A stretch of 64,000 nt of DNA from Marinobacter denitrificans (GTDB lineage Bacteria > Pseudomonadota > Gammaproteobacteria > Pseudomonadales > Oleiphilaceae). The DNA lies in contig NZ_VMHN01000001.1 in the NCBI RefSeq assembly GCF_008795955.1, positions 124,001 through 188,000 on the forward strand, in the 5' to 3' direction. The notes under the pieces are model-generated. The model ran no database searches, was not told the DNA's origin, and saw only the letters and a program-made list of their open reading frames with translations. Shown piece by piece: positions 29,048 through 36,986 of this stretch (position 1 is its first letter; every line of letters starts with the position of its first letter). The position numbers and the translations under genes were made by a program.

Positions 29048-30019
29048 ATGCCAAATCTTGACCTTCCCATCCTCGTGGTAGACGACGCAAAGTTCAGCAG
29101 CATGGTAGTGGGCCGCACCCTCCGCAATGCAGGATACCGCGACGTACGAATCGCTAACAATGCACCTGCCGCCCTCGAGTTTATCGACCAGCGCCCGGTG
29201 AGCGTGCTGATTGCTGACTGGCTGATGCCAGAGATGGACGGGCTGGAACTCACCGACCAGGTACGCCAGCAGGACGAGCAGAACAACCATTACACCTATG
29301 TCATTCTGCTCACGGCCCGCGAGAGTGTGGAAGCCCTGTCGGAAGCCTTCGACCGCGGCGTAGACGACTTCATCTACAAGTCGGACATGACCAAGCAGCT
29401 GATTCCCCGTATCTTCGCCGCCGACCGTATGGCGGATCGCCAGAACACCCTGCTGAAAGCCAACTCCCTTCTGATCGAGAACAACCGGGAATTGGAGAAC
29501 AGCAGCATCATCGATCTGGAAACCGGCCTGTGCAACAACCGCTATTCCCGCGACAAGATCAGTAAATGCCTGCGCCAGGCTGAATCCCGCGGTGGCGCCT
29601 CTGCGTACGTCCTTTGCGGCATTCGCAACTGGCAGGAGCTCAAGCGCAAGCATGCGCCTTCGGTCATGAGCGAACTGGCGGTAGGCATCGCCCGCCGCCT
29701 CAGCCACTTGATCCGGCCAATGGATTCCCTGTGCCGCGTGGGCGACAACCAGTACGCGATCATTGCCCACTTTCCCAACAGTGACCATTGCTCCACAACG
29801 GCTTTTCGCCGGGTGTTTGATGGCATTAACCACAAGGCATTGAAGACCACCGCGGGTTATATCTCCGTTGAAGCCGGAATGGTGCTCTGCCGGGCGGATG
29901 CGCAGAATGGTACCCCCTCAGTGCAGGAGATGGAGCGGGCGGCGGTTCAGGGGTTGGTGGATGCGTATGAAACGCGGAGGTTTACCGAGACCAGGCCGGA
30001 GATCGGGGAGAAAGCCTGA
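29048..30019 (+). CDS. Response regulator with degenerate GGDEF-like output domain
   Basis: The 323-residue protein starts with a receiver domain: the VDD acidic pair near residues 11-13, phospho-acceptor Asp57 in IADWLMPEMDG, Thr in LLTARE, and Lys in FIYKSD. A helical linker leads to a C-terminal domain with the GGDEF fold pattern (SSIIDLETGLCNNRY, SLCRVGDNQYAIIAH), but the signature is VGDNQY instead of GGDEF, so cyclase activity is not expected. It may bind GTP or c-di-GMP or act by protein contacts. No histidine kinase gene is adjacent. A structured 3' region and terminator follow. Confidence 0.88.
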   Translation: MPNLDLPILVVDDAKFSSMVVGRTLRNAGYRDVRIANNAPAALEFIDQRPVSVLIADWLMPEMDGLELTDQVRQQDEQNNHYTYVILLTARESVEALSEAFDRGVDDFIYKSDMTKQLIPRIFAADRMADRQNTLLKANSLLIENNRELENSSIIDLETGLCNNRYSRDKISKCLRQAESRGGASAYVLCGIRNWQELKRKHAPSVMSELAVGIARRLSHLIRPMDSLCRVGDNQYAIIAHFPNSDHCSTTAFRRVFDGINHKALKTTAGYISVEAGMVLCRADAQNGTPSVQEMERAAVQGLVDAYETRRFTETRPEIGEKA

Positions 30020-30107
30020 ATCACACTCCGTAACACCAAGACACACATCACAAACAGACTTCCCCACCCGAAAGCCCTATTCTGAAATTGTGGATTCAAG
30101 CAGTATC

Positions 30108-30152
30108 CCCCATGGCGGAGGAGCCGAGTTGTACCTCCGCCGCTAAATGGGG
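30108..30152 (+). ncRNA. Candidate structured RNA element / small RNA body
   Basis: CCCCAT and GGCGGAGG (30108-30121) pair with CCTCCGCC (30134-30141) and ATGGGG (30147-30152), leaving a 12-nt loop and a five-base bulge. A T-tailed terminator follows 57 bases later. This is the profile of an intergenic small RNA, but no family is recognised and a promoter was not identified, so it may be a 3' UTR. Confidence 0.35.
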
Positions 30153-30208
30153 AAACGGTCCACTGAATTAACGAATTTTTCAGGCACTTTCGTTCTTTCC
30201 TTGTTTTT

Positions 30209-30236
30209 AAGCCAGCTTTTTAGCTGGCTTTTTTAT
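30209..30236 (+). terminator. Rho-independent terminator
   Basis: AAGCCAGCT (30209-30217) pairs with AGCTGGCTT (30222-30230), and six T residues follow. It ends transcripts from the response regulator gene or a small RNA in the preceding gap. Confidence 0.9.
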
Positions 30237-30290
30237 TGTCTCGAATTTGCTATTTTAATTTTTGCTGTTGGAGTTCCGCGGCGCCATGAA

Positions 30291-30385
30291 CTGGAACAGG
30301 TTTCTGGAAAACGCCCGTGAATACGTCCATGTAGGGCTCGGTCGCGCCATCCCTGGCGCTCCACGTTTCCCGAAACCTGTTCCAG
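30291..30385. repeat. Family I cloverleaf-like palindrome, copy b
   Basis: A 20-bp stem with one mismatch (30291-30310 with 30366-30385) encloses a core of about 55 nt with hairpins TACG-TCCA-TGTA and GCGCCA-TCCC-TGGCGC. The core aligns with copy a in the same orientation, while the outer stem sequence is unrelated. It lies upstream of the AraC-type regulator gene. Confidence 0.9.
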
Positions 30386-30490
30386 CCCACGTCACCACTT
30401 GCCAAAGCCTGAACTTGTCTTCCTTAGCTCTTTTTCCATTTTGATTCCGGTATACTTCCCCAACAATAATTCCAAGATGTTGCCGTAACC

Positions 30491-31513
30491 ATGAAAACCC
30501 TCGGAACTGCCTGCGTTGCTGCCCTCAGACAATACGTTCGCGCCGCCAATGCCCAGGGTATGGATACCTCTGCACTATTCATGAAAGCCGGGCTGAATGA
30601 GTCGATCCTTCAAACCGACGATGAGCGTATAAACGGCGAACAGTTCCAGTCGTTCATACGGCTTTTGTGTGAAGAAAGCCGCAACCCGATACTTGGCCTG
30701 GAAATCGGTGATTTCGTACAGCCGGGTTCCTACAGTGTGCTCGGATACATCACCATGAGCTCCGCCACACTGGGCGAGGCGGTGGCGCGTATTGCTCCGT
30801 TCGAGAAACTGGTGGGCGATATGGGCACCACGCAAATTACGGGCAATGGTAACCACATCAAACTGATCTGGGCCTGCAACTACACCGACCCGGTCATCCG
30901 GCCCCACATGGTGGACAACGTTTTCGCCTCCTGGATCAACTACGCCCGCTGGCTGGCCGATAACTCCACCGCCTCCCCGGTAGAAGTGCTCCTGGAGCAC
31001 CCTTCCCCCGGGCGGGAGCTGGAAAGCGCCTACACCGAACGCTGGCGCTGCCCAGTCCGATTCTGCGCCGGTGAAGATGCGATCGTACTGCACAAGGACT
31101 TGCTGGAAACCCCCTTACGACAGCCCGACCCGCTGCTCCGAAAGACACTTGAAGCCCACGCCCTGAGCCAGCTCGCCACCCTGGACACCGACACCGCCCT
31201 CACCCACCGGGTAAAGCACAGCATCCGCAAACAACTGATGCACGGCATTACCCGCCAGGACATGGTAGCGGACCATCTGAGCATGACCAGCCGCACGTTG
31301 CAGCGAAAACTCAGCCAGGAAGGGGTTTCTTATCAGCAGTTGCTGGACGAGGTCAGGCAGGCGATGGCCGAAGACTTCCTGGCCAATAGCGATCTGGGAA
31401 TACCGGAGATAGCGTTGAGACTGGGATACAGCGAAACAACATCGTTTCACAGGAAGTTCAAAGCAGAAACAGGAAAGACCCCAGGTGAGTTCCGTCAGTT
31501 AAAAGCAGAATAG
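30491..31513 (+). CDS. AraC family transcriptional regulator (arabinose-binding-like N-terminus)
   Basis: The 340-residue protein has an N-terminal ligand domain of the PF12625 type (residues of about 20-210, with GLEIGDFVQPGSYSVLGYITMSSATLGEAV) and a C-terminal AraC helix-turn-helix pair (about 235-335) containing MTSRTLQRKLSQEGVSYQQLLDEVR and LGYSETTSFHRKFKAETGKTPGEFR. Proteins of this layout often control catabolic or lipid genes. The target is unknown; neighbours are a response regulator and argG on the other strand. Family I palindromes lie on both sides of it, in opposite orientations. Confidence 0.92.
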   Translation: MKTLGTACVAALRQYVRAANAQGMDTSALFMKAGLNESILQTDDERINGEQFQSFIRLLCEESRNPILGLEIGDFVQPGSYSVLGYITMSSATLGEAVARIAPFEKLVGDMGTTQITGNGNHIKLIWACNYTDPVIRPHMVDNVFASWINYARWLADNSTASPVEVLLEHPSPGRELESAYTERWRCPVRFCAGEDAIVLHKDLLETPLRQPDPLLRKTLEAHALSQLATLDTDTALTHRVKHSIRKQLMHGITRQDMVADHLSMTSRTLQRKLSQEGVSYQQLLDEVRQAMAEDFLANSDLGIPEIALRLGYSETTSFHRKFKAETGKTPGEFRQLKAE

Positions 31514-31601
31514 AGCAAAACCGGAACGAGCAGGATCGGTGCAGGTTTTCAGAAACGTGGAGCGCCTTGGCTGGCTAGGCAACACCGAGCTAAGAGCGCC
31601 G

Positions 31602-31699
31602 GACAGGTACCGCTTTTCAGGACTGTCGTTGGCCAAGGATGGCCAACGTCAAGCGCACATGGATGTGCTCGTAGCGTGTCCTGAAAAGCGGTACCTGTC
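31602..31699. repeat. Family I cloverleaf-like palindrome, copy c (inverted)
   Basis: A perfect 22-bp stem (31602-31623 with 31678-31699) encloses a 54-nt core. Read on the minus strand the core aligns end to end with copy a: hairpins GCACA-TCCA-TGTGC and CGTTGGCCA-TCCT-TGGCCAACG. On the plus strand the loops read TGGA and AGGA. It lies between the convergent araC-type and argG genes. Confidence 0.92.
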
Positions 31700-31739
31700 T
31701 GGCGACTACTCCGAAACCATCAGGCACGGAATGAAAACT

Positions 31740-32951
31740 TTAAAGCTTGCGACCCTTCCCAGCCGCAATCCGCAACCGAAGGGCATTCAACTTGATAAAG
31801 CCTTCCGCATCCTTCTGGTCATACGCCCCCTGGTCTTCCTCAAAGGTCGCAATCTTCTCATCAAACAGCGAATCGTCAGACTTACGACCAACCACATCCA
31901 CATTGCCCTTGTAGAGCTTCAGCCGCACCGTACCGTTCACATAAGTCTGGGTCTGGTCGATCAGCGCCTGCAGCGCCTCGCGCTCCGGCGACCACCAGTA
32001 ACCGTTGTAGATCACCTCCGCATAACGCGGCATGATGCTGTCCTTCAGATGCGCCACTTCACGATCCAGGGTGATGGACTCAATGGCACGGTGCGCACGC
32101 AGCATGATGGTGCCGCCCGGGGTCTCGTAGCAGCCACGGGACTTCATACCGACATAGCGATTCTCAACGATATCCAGACGACCAATGCCGTTCGCCCCCG
32201 CCACCTTGTTCAGATGCTCCAGCACTTCGTGTGGCTTCATGGCCTGGCCATCAACGGCAACAATATCGCCCTTCTCGTAGGTCACCTCGATGTATGAAGG
32301 CGTGTCCGGAGCCGCTTCCGGAGACACACTCCAGCGCCACATGTCTTCCTCGGCTTCCGCCCAGGGGTCTTCCAGGTTCATGCCTTCGTACGAAATGTGC
32401 AGCAGGTTCGCATCCATGGAGTAAGGGGACTTGCCCTTCTTCATCTCCACCGGAATGTTGCGCTCGGCACAGTAGGCCAGCAGCTTCTCACGGGAATTCA
32501 GATCCCACTCACGCCAGGGAGCAATCACCTTCACGCCTGGCTTCAGCGCATAGGCCCCCAGTTCAAAACGAACCTGGTCGTTCCCCTTGCCGGTGGCCCC
32601 ATGTGAAATCGCATCGGCACCGGTTTCATTGGCAATCTCGATCAAGCGACGGGAGATCAACGGGCGTGCGATAGAGGTACCCAGCAGGTACTCACCTTCA
32701 TAGATGGTATTGGCGCGGAACATCGGGAACACGTAGTCGCGCACGAACTCCTCGCGCAGGTCCTCAATGTAGATTTCCTTGACACCCAATGCCTTGGCCT
32801 TTGTGCGCGCCGGCTCCACTTCCTCGCCCTGGCCGATGTCGGCGGTAAAGGTTACCACCTCACACTCATAGGTATCCTGCAACCAACGAACGATTACCGA
32901 GGTATCCAGGCCACCGGAATAGGCCAGCACCACCTTTTTAATATCAGACAT
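31740..32951 (-). CDS. argG: Argininosuccinate synthase
   Basis: The 403-residue protein has the PP-loop ATP motif [10 protein letters not shown] (about residues 9-18), [10 protein letters not shown], and the conserved [17 protein letters not shown] block that binds citrulline and aspartate. It joins citrulline and aspartate with ATP in arginine synthesis. It appears to be a single-gene unit; its 3' end converges on the AraC-type gene across a family I palindrome. Length is normal for the type I enzyme. Confidence 0.98.
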   Translation of the reverse strand: MSDIKKVVLAYSGGLDTSVIVRWLQDTYECEVVTFTADIGQGEEVEPARTKAKALGVKEIYIEDLREEFVRDYVFPMFRANTIYEGEYLLGTSIARPLISRRLIEIANETGADAISHGATGKGNDQVRFELGAYALKPGVKVIAPWREWDLNSREKLLAYCAERNIPVEMKKGKSPYSMDANLLHISYEGMNLEDPWAEAEEDMWRWSVSPEAAPDTPSYIEVTYEKGDIVAVDGQAMKPHEVLEHLNKVAGANGIGRLDIVENRYVGMKSRGCYETPGGTIMLRAHRAIESITLDREVAHLKDSIMPRYAEVIYNGYWWSPEREALQALIDQTQTYVNGTVRLKLYKGNVDVVGRKSDDSLFDEKIATFEEDQGAYDQKDAEGFIKLNALRLRIAAGKGRKL

Positions 32952-33026
32952 GCCCTTGCTCCAGACTGAACAGAATGGATGTATCGAAAATAAGCGGCAT
33001 ATTGTACGGGACAGCGGGGGGAATGG

Positions 33027-33830
33027 CTATTGGGCGGAAAGGAGGGTGTCGCCCTCATCAACGCTGGCGGACTTACCATAGAAAATGCGGTGGAGTTCGC
33101 CGTCAGCGTCCATCTCTGCAATGGCCGCACTGAACCTGAGGGCGGCCTCAGGCCGGAGCGCTTCACGGGACATGTAAAGTGTGCCTTTCTGGCCAGGCAC
33201 ATGTTCGTGATACCGCAACCGATCCCGGCTCACATTTTGTGCGGCCAGGGTACGATATATATTGTGATCGCTGGCGAGAATCGCAGAAATTCGCCCCATG
33301 GAAAGCAACTCCAGCGCCTGGCTGATCGCATTTACCGGCACTTTCACCACATCCGTATCCTGCTCAAATGCATCACCGAGATAAGTGCCACGGATATACG
33401 CCACCCGCTTTCCTTTCAACGCCCGCAGGGTGAGCGGGTACTCAGAATCCGCCATGGCCGCCAGCAGCAAATTCACCTGAGTTATTGGAGAGACATTGAC
33501 TGCCTCATTATCCAGTTCGGGGTTCTGGAAAAGAATACTGAAGTTAACATCACCCGTACGCAGCTCAAAAATCGCACGCCTGAGCGGTCGTAATCGTGGA
33601 ATAACGGGAATACCGGTCTTCTCGGAGAGCCGATTTGCAACTTCGATAAGACTCCCCCGCAACTCTCCGGCCTCATTCTCATAGGCCCAGGGCCAGACAT
33701 CGGGAATCGCAAAGGTAACTGCGTCCTCTGCTGCCGGCTCTGCCGCGAACACCAAAGAAGAGGCGGCGACTAAAGCCGCAACCAGAAGCCCTCCGGCAAT
33801 CAATGCCGGAAACCGGGTCACCCGGCGCAA
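33027..33830 (-). CDS. Periplasmic solute-binding protein (SBP family 3 type)
   Basis: The 267-residue reading begins at a TTG directly after the fliS stop; a GTG three codons later (33821) is an alternative. Residues of about 8-30 form a signal peptide ending in SSLVFAAE. The mature chain has the two-lobe family 3 pattern (FAIPDVWPWAYENEAGELRGSLIEVANRL, ALKGKRVAYIRGTYLG). These proteins bind amino acids or similar small ligands, for ABC transport or as sensors. No permease or ATPase gene is adjacent. Linkage to fliD-fliS suggests a sensory or motility-related role, but this is inference. Confidence 0.82.
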   Translation of the reverse strand: MRRVTRFPALIAGGLLVAALVAASSLVFAAEPAAEDAVTFAIPDVWPWAYENEAGELRGSLIEVANRLSEKTGIPVIPRLRPLRRAIFELRTGDVNFSILFQNPELDNEAVNVSPITQVNLLLAAMADSEYPLTLRALKGKRVAYIRGTYLGDAFEQDTDVVKVPVNAISQALELLSMGRISAILASDHNIYRTLAAQNVSRDRLRYHEHVPGQKGTLYMSREALRPEAALRFSAAIAEMDADGELHRIFYGKSASVDEGDTLLSAQ

Positions 33831-34262
33831 TCACACCGCCTGCTGTTGCAGCGAAGTAGCCTCTTCGCGGATGCCATCCCAGCCGTCCTTGATGGAGCGC
33901 AGCAAGTCAGCTACTTCATCAAGTTTGGCGATGTCGTTTTTGGCGTTTGCCTCAAACAGGGTCCGTTCCATGTAGTCGTAGAGAGACTCCAGGCGAATGG
34001 CCAGGTCACCGCCTTTTTCGAAATCCAGGAAGCCACGGAGGCCGCCGATGATCTCGATGGCTTTGGAAATTAGCTTGCCCTTACCTTCGAAATCCCTGGC
34101 CTGCATGCGGGCCTTGGCCATATTGATGCGTTCCAGGGCGCCGTTGTAAAGCAGCTGGATGAGCTTGTGTGGGTCTGCATCGGTGATGCTGGTCTGGGTG
34201 TTGACCCTTTGGTATGCCTGTAAGCCGTTCATAGGTAGCCTCTTTATTCGCTTTTCAAGCAA
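33831..34262 (-). CDS. fliS: Flagellar export chaperone FliS
   Basis: The 143-residue protein matches FliS: AYQRVNTQTSITDADPHKLIQLLYNGALERINMAKARM, the helical bundle that binds the C-terminus of unfolded flagellin and keeps it export-ready. It follows fliD by six bases on the same strand and is followed without a gap by a solute-binding protein gene. Expression probably depends on the sigma-28 promoter upstream of fliD. Confidence 0.96.
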   Translation of the reverse strand: MLEKRIKRLPMNGLQAYQRVNTQTSITDADPHKLIQLLYNGALERINMAKARMQARDFEGKGKLISKAIEIIGGLRGFLDFEKGGDLAIRLESLYDYMERTLFEANAKNDIAKLDEVADLLRSIKDGWDGIREEATSLQQQAV

Positions 34263-34268
34263 TAATCA

Positions 34269-36260
34269 TCAACTATTATTGCGATTGTTCTGTGGCGCCA
34301 ATGCAGCAAGCTGCTGGGTGACGTAGTCCCGGGTACTATTGAGCTGGGAGATCAGAGAATCGGCAGCGCTGAACTGGCTGACAAGGCGTTCCCGGTAGGC
34401 CGTGACCCGCTCTTCCAGCCTGATACGACCTTCCTGGATCTGCTCCAGCTCCCGGTTAAGGCTGTTTGTGCGGGAATCGAACGCCCCGTCGGCACCCACC
34501 ATATTGGTGACCAGATCTGCGGTACGTTCACCTACCCCTTCAATGAAAGTGATGGAACCACGATCACCGGTTTGGTCCCCCAGGATACGAACCTGCAGGC
34601 CCGATGCGTCACCGTTACCACTGGACAAATATAAGACCTGCCCATCCCCCTCGGCTGTCTGGCCCCCAATCGTGCCAGCCACATCCAGCCCACCAGTACT
34701 GGAATTGGTATCCAGCCCGAAAGTGGTGGCGTTTTCGGCCGATGCCAGAGAAACACTCGATTCACTGCCATAACTGGAAGAGGTGAAGGTCAGCTTGCCG
34801 GTACTATCCACGCCGGCCTGAACCGAAACACCGGCTGCATTCAGGGCATTGTTGGCATCCAACTGGGTCTGGATTTCGTCCAGCATACTTTGCTGATCGG
34901 CGTAGGCACCCTGGGTCAAAGCCAGGTTCACGGTGATATCGCCGTTCACATCCAGAGTGAGCTCATCATTGGTGTCGGTGATATCAAAACTGGCACCCAA
35001 CGCTGCCCCACCCAAAAGCTGGCCACGGGTGGCCGCCTGAGTGACATTTATGTCGTATTTCCCGGGTTTCGTATCCAGGCCGCTGCGCACAAATTCCACC
35101 TGGCCATCAGAGGCTCTTCCCTGCTCCGCAAACAACGCCGTAACATCGTCCGGATTAGCCTTGAGCTGCTCCTCAAACTTCTCGCGGTCAAACTCCAGCC
35201 CACCGGATTCCCAGTCGGTGGTAATACCCACATCCGCCAGGCTACGCACACTGGCATTCTCCATACCCGGAACAACACGGGTTAGAATGCCCCGTAACTG
35301 ACTCTGAATACTACGAACCGTGGAATCGCCGGTCAGCAGACTGCCAGTGCCCGTCTCGGCGTTGAACCCGGCAAGGCTGTCGATGGTGGACTGCAGGGCG
35401 TTAAATTTGTCTACAAATCCCTGTACCCGATCCGCCACCGCACCCAGGTCCTGCTCAACCTTTACAGTGGAGGTGCCCTCGGCGGTGATATCAAAGGTCA
35501 GGCCGTCGATCACATTCTCGAACGTATTGGTGGAGCGGGTGACTTCTACACCGTTGATTTTCATAACCGCATCGCTTGCAGCGATGGTTTGTTGCAGGCC
35601 CGCATCCGCGTCCATACCGTCATTGAACGCAAAACGGGATAGCCCCTCATTGTCCGTATTGGTGCCACCTGCATCGCCACTGACAGAAATACTGACAGAA
35701 TTCGCGGTACCTGTCTCATCAGCGGAAAGCACTAATTGGTAACCGCTACCAGTATCAATTACCCCGGCCGAAACCCCGGCGTCGGATTCATTAATGGCAT
35801 TGGCCAGCCCCTGCAACGAATCATTGCTACTATCGATCGTAACGTTAGTGAGTTTGTCTCCCACGGAAAGCGTGAGGGTTCCCTGGCCAACACTGGTCGA
35901 GTCCCGGTCTGCAAACACCGCCTGAGATGCCAGTGCCTGCGCAGAGGCCAGACTGGTTACTTCAATACTGTAGGTACCCCGGCTGGCCTTGGTGCTGTCT
36001 ACGGAGACCCCGATATCGCTATTGGAGGAGGACGCGGAAAAGGCCTTCAGGTTATCTGGGGAACTGAGCTGACGCATGGGCAAGCGAAGCTCGGTCACCG
36101 CACTGCGGAGTTTGCCATAGGCAGACAACAGCGCCTCAGTCTGCTTCGTCTTCTGCGTCAGACGGGTTTCTGTCGGTTTACGCTCGGCAGCAACCAGCTG
36201 ATCCACCAGATCCGAGGTAAGAACTCCAGACCCAATGCCTAATGATGAAATACCTGCCAT
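34269..36260 (-). CDS. fliD: Flagellar filament cap protein FliD
   Basis: I take the ATG at 36258-36260, seven bases after AGGAGG; the ATG two codons upstream is too close to that site. The 663-residue protein has the FliD N-terminal region (GIGSGVLTSDLVDQLVAAERKPTETRLTQK), a long variable middle domain, and the C-terminal coiled coil (LNRELEQIQEGRIRLEERVTAYRERLVSQFSAADSLISQLN) ending in YVTQQLAAL. It caps the filament and folds exported flagellin. A sigma-28-type promoter lies about 45 bases upstream, so it can be made without read-through from flaG. Confidence 0.95.
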   Translation of the reverse strand: MAGISSLGIGSGVLTSDLVDQLVAAERKPTETRLTQKTKQTEALLSAYGKLRSAVTELRLPMRQLSSPDNLKAFSASSSNSDIGVSVDSTKASRGTYSIEVTSLASAQALASQAVFADRDSTSVGQGTLTLSVGDKLTNVTIDSSNDSLQGLANAINESDAGVSAGVIDTGSGYQLVLSADETGTANSVSISVSGDAGGTNTDNEGLSRFAFNDGMDADAGLQQTIAASDAVMKINGVEVTRSTNTFENVIDGLTFDITAEGTSTVKVEQDLGAVADRVQGFVDKFNALQSTIDSLAGFNAETGTGSLLTGDSTVRSIQSQLRGILTRVVPGMENASVRSLADVGITTDWESGGLEFDREKFEEQLKANPDDVTALFAEQGRASDGQVEFVRSGLDTKPGKYDINVTQAATRGQLLGGAALGASFDITDTNDELTLDVNGDITVNLALTQGAYADQQSMLDEIQTQLDANNALNAAGVSVQAGVDSTGKLTFTSSSYGSESSVSLASAENATTFGLDTNSSTGGLDVAGTIGGQTAEGDGQVLYLSSGNGDASGLQVRILGDQTGDRGSITFIEGVGERTADLVTNMVGADGAFDSRTNSLNRELEQIQEGRIRLEERVTAYRERLVSQFSAADSLISQLNSTRDYVTQQLAALAPQNNRNNS

Positions 36261-36302
36261 AACCATGCCTCCTCAAGGGGGCTCAATTCGCTACTGTTCA
36301 GT

Positions 36303-36329
36303 TTATCGGCAAAAAGCGGCAAATCTTTG
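36303..36329 (-). promoter_or_regulatory. Sigma-28 promoter upstream of fliD
   Basis: On the minus strand CAAAGATT (36322-36329), 11 bases, then GCCGATAA (36303-36310). The flagellar sigma-28 consensus is TAAAGTTT, 11 bases, GCCGATAA, so the -10 is exact and the -35 matches at six of eight bases. Confidence 0.88.
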
Positions 36330-36472
36330 CCATTTCCACTCGCCTTTTTGTAACACCACGTAACAGAGACGTTTTCCTGCCTTTCTGCCCAAACGCAGAA
36401 CACCGCCGGCCCCTCTCGGGTGCGGCGGTGCTGAAAGTCCGTCATTTACATCAGGGCAGGAGCGGCAAGCCT

Positions 36473-36913
36473 CTACACCTTGATGTTGAATAACGTCAGC
36501 GGTTCGTCCTGCTGCAATTTTTCTGCCAACCTCAATGCAACCTCATCCGGAATTTGGCGAATCACTTCCTGGGTAGACTGATCAACGACTCTCACAATCG
36601 TCTGCCCCAGATTGTTATCCACTTCGAACTGCAAATCCCGTTGGACGGTCTGAACGAAATCGTTCAGTTGCGACACCGCGTTATCCAGTTGCTCCCGCTG
36701 AGCTTCGTTACGCTTCTCCAGCCTCTCGGCTTTCGAAGGCTCCTGAGCCTGGGTGGGCGACTGTACACGATCCGCACGGCCAGTTGATGAAGGTGCAACC
36801 TGGGCTGAGGCGCTCCTGCCTTCGGCCTGAGATGACGACATTGCCCTTACCGGAGACTGCTCACTGGAACGAACCAGCTTCAAATCCGGGCTGTTCAGGT
36901 TAACGTCATTCAT
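36473..36913 (-). CDS. flaG: FlaG family flagellar protein
   Basis: The 146-residue protein has a variable polar first half and the FlaG domain at about residues 70-146 (LNDFVQTVQRDLQFEVDNNLGQTIVRVVDQSTQEVIRQIPDE). FlaG affects filament length in Vibrio and Campylobacter; its mechanism is unclear. It lies between the flagellin gene and fliD on the same strand, the usual order fliC-flaG-fliD-fliS. Confidence 0.93.
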   Translation of the reverse strand: MNDVNLNSPDLKLVRSSEQSPVRAMSSSQAEGRSASAQVAPSSTGRADRVQSPTQAQEPSKAERLEKRNEAQREQLDNAVSQLNDFVQTVQRDLQFEVDNNLGQTIVRVVDQSTQEVIRQIPDEVALRLAEKLQQDEPLTLFNIKV

Positions 36914-36943
36914 AGCTTTACCTCACTATCCTCAAACGGCGTT

Positions 36944-36969
36944 AAACCGGGACCCGAAGGCCCCGGTTT
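36944..36969 (-). terminator. Terminator-like hairpin after flagellin gene fliC
   Basis: AAACCGGG (36944-36951) pairs with CCCGGTTT (36962-36969) around a ten-base loop. On the minus strand it lies 17 bases after the fliC stop. The T-tract is short, so some read-through into flaG is expected. Confidence 0.65.
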
Positions 36970-36986
36970 GCACCGCTATGCCCCAA

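Larger units (their letters stand above)
30020..30490. other. 471-base intergenic region with a structured segment, terminator and family I repeat
   Basis: No convincing protein gene is present. It holds a stable stem at 30108-30152, a strong terminator at 30209-30236 and family I copy b at 30291-30385, then about 100 bases of likely promoter for the AraC-type gene. The first two could form a small RNA or a long 3' untranslated region of the response regulator gene. Confidence 0.7.

Noticed and set aside
36239..36445. A 68-codon frame upstream of fliD
   Set aside because: It overlaps the fliD start and a sigma-28 promoter, has no clear ribosome site and an unlikely composition.
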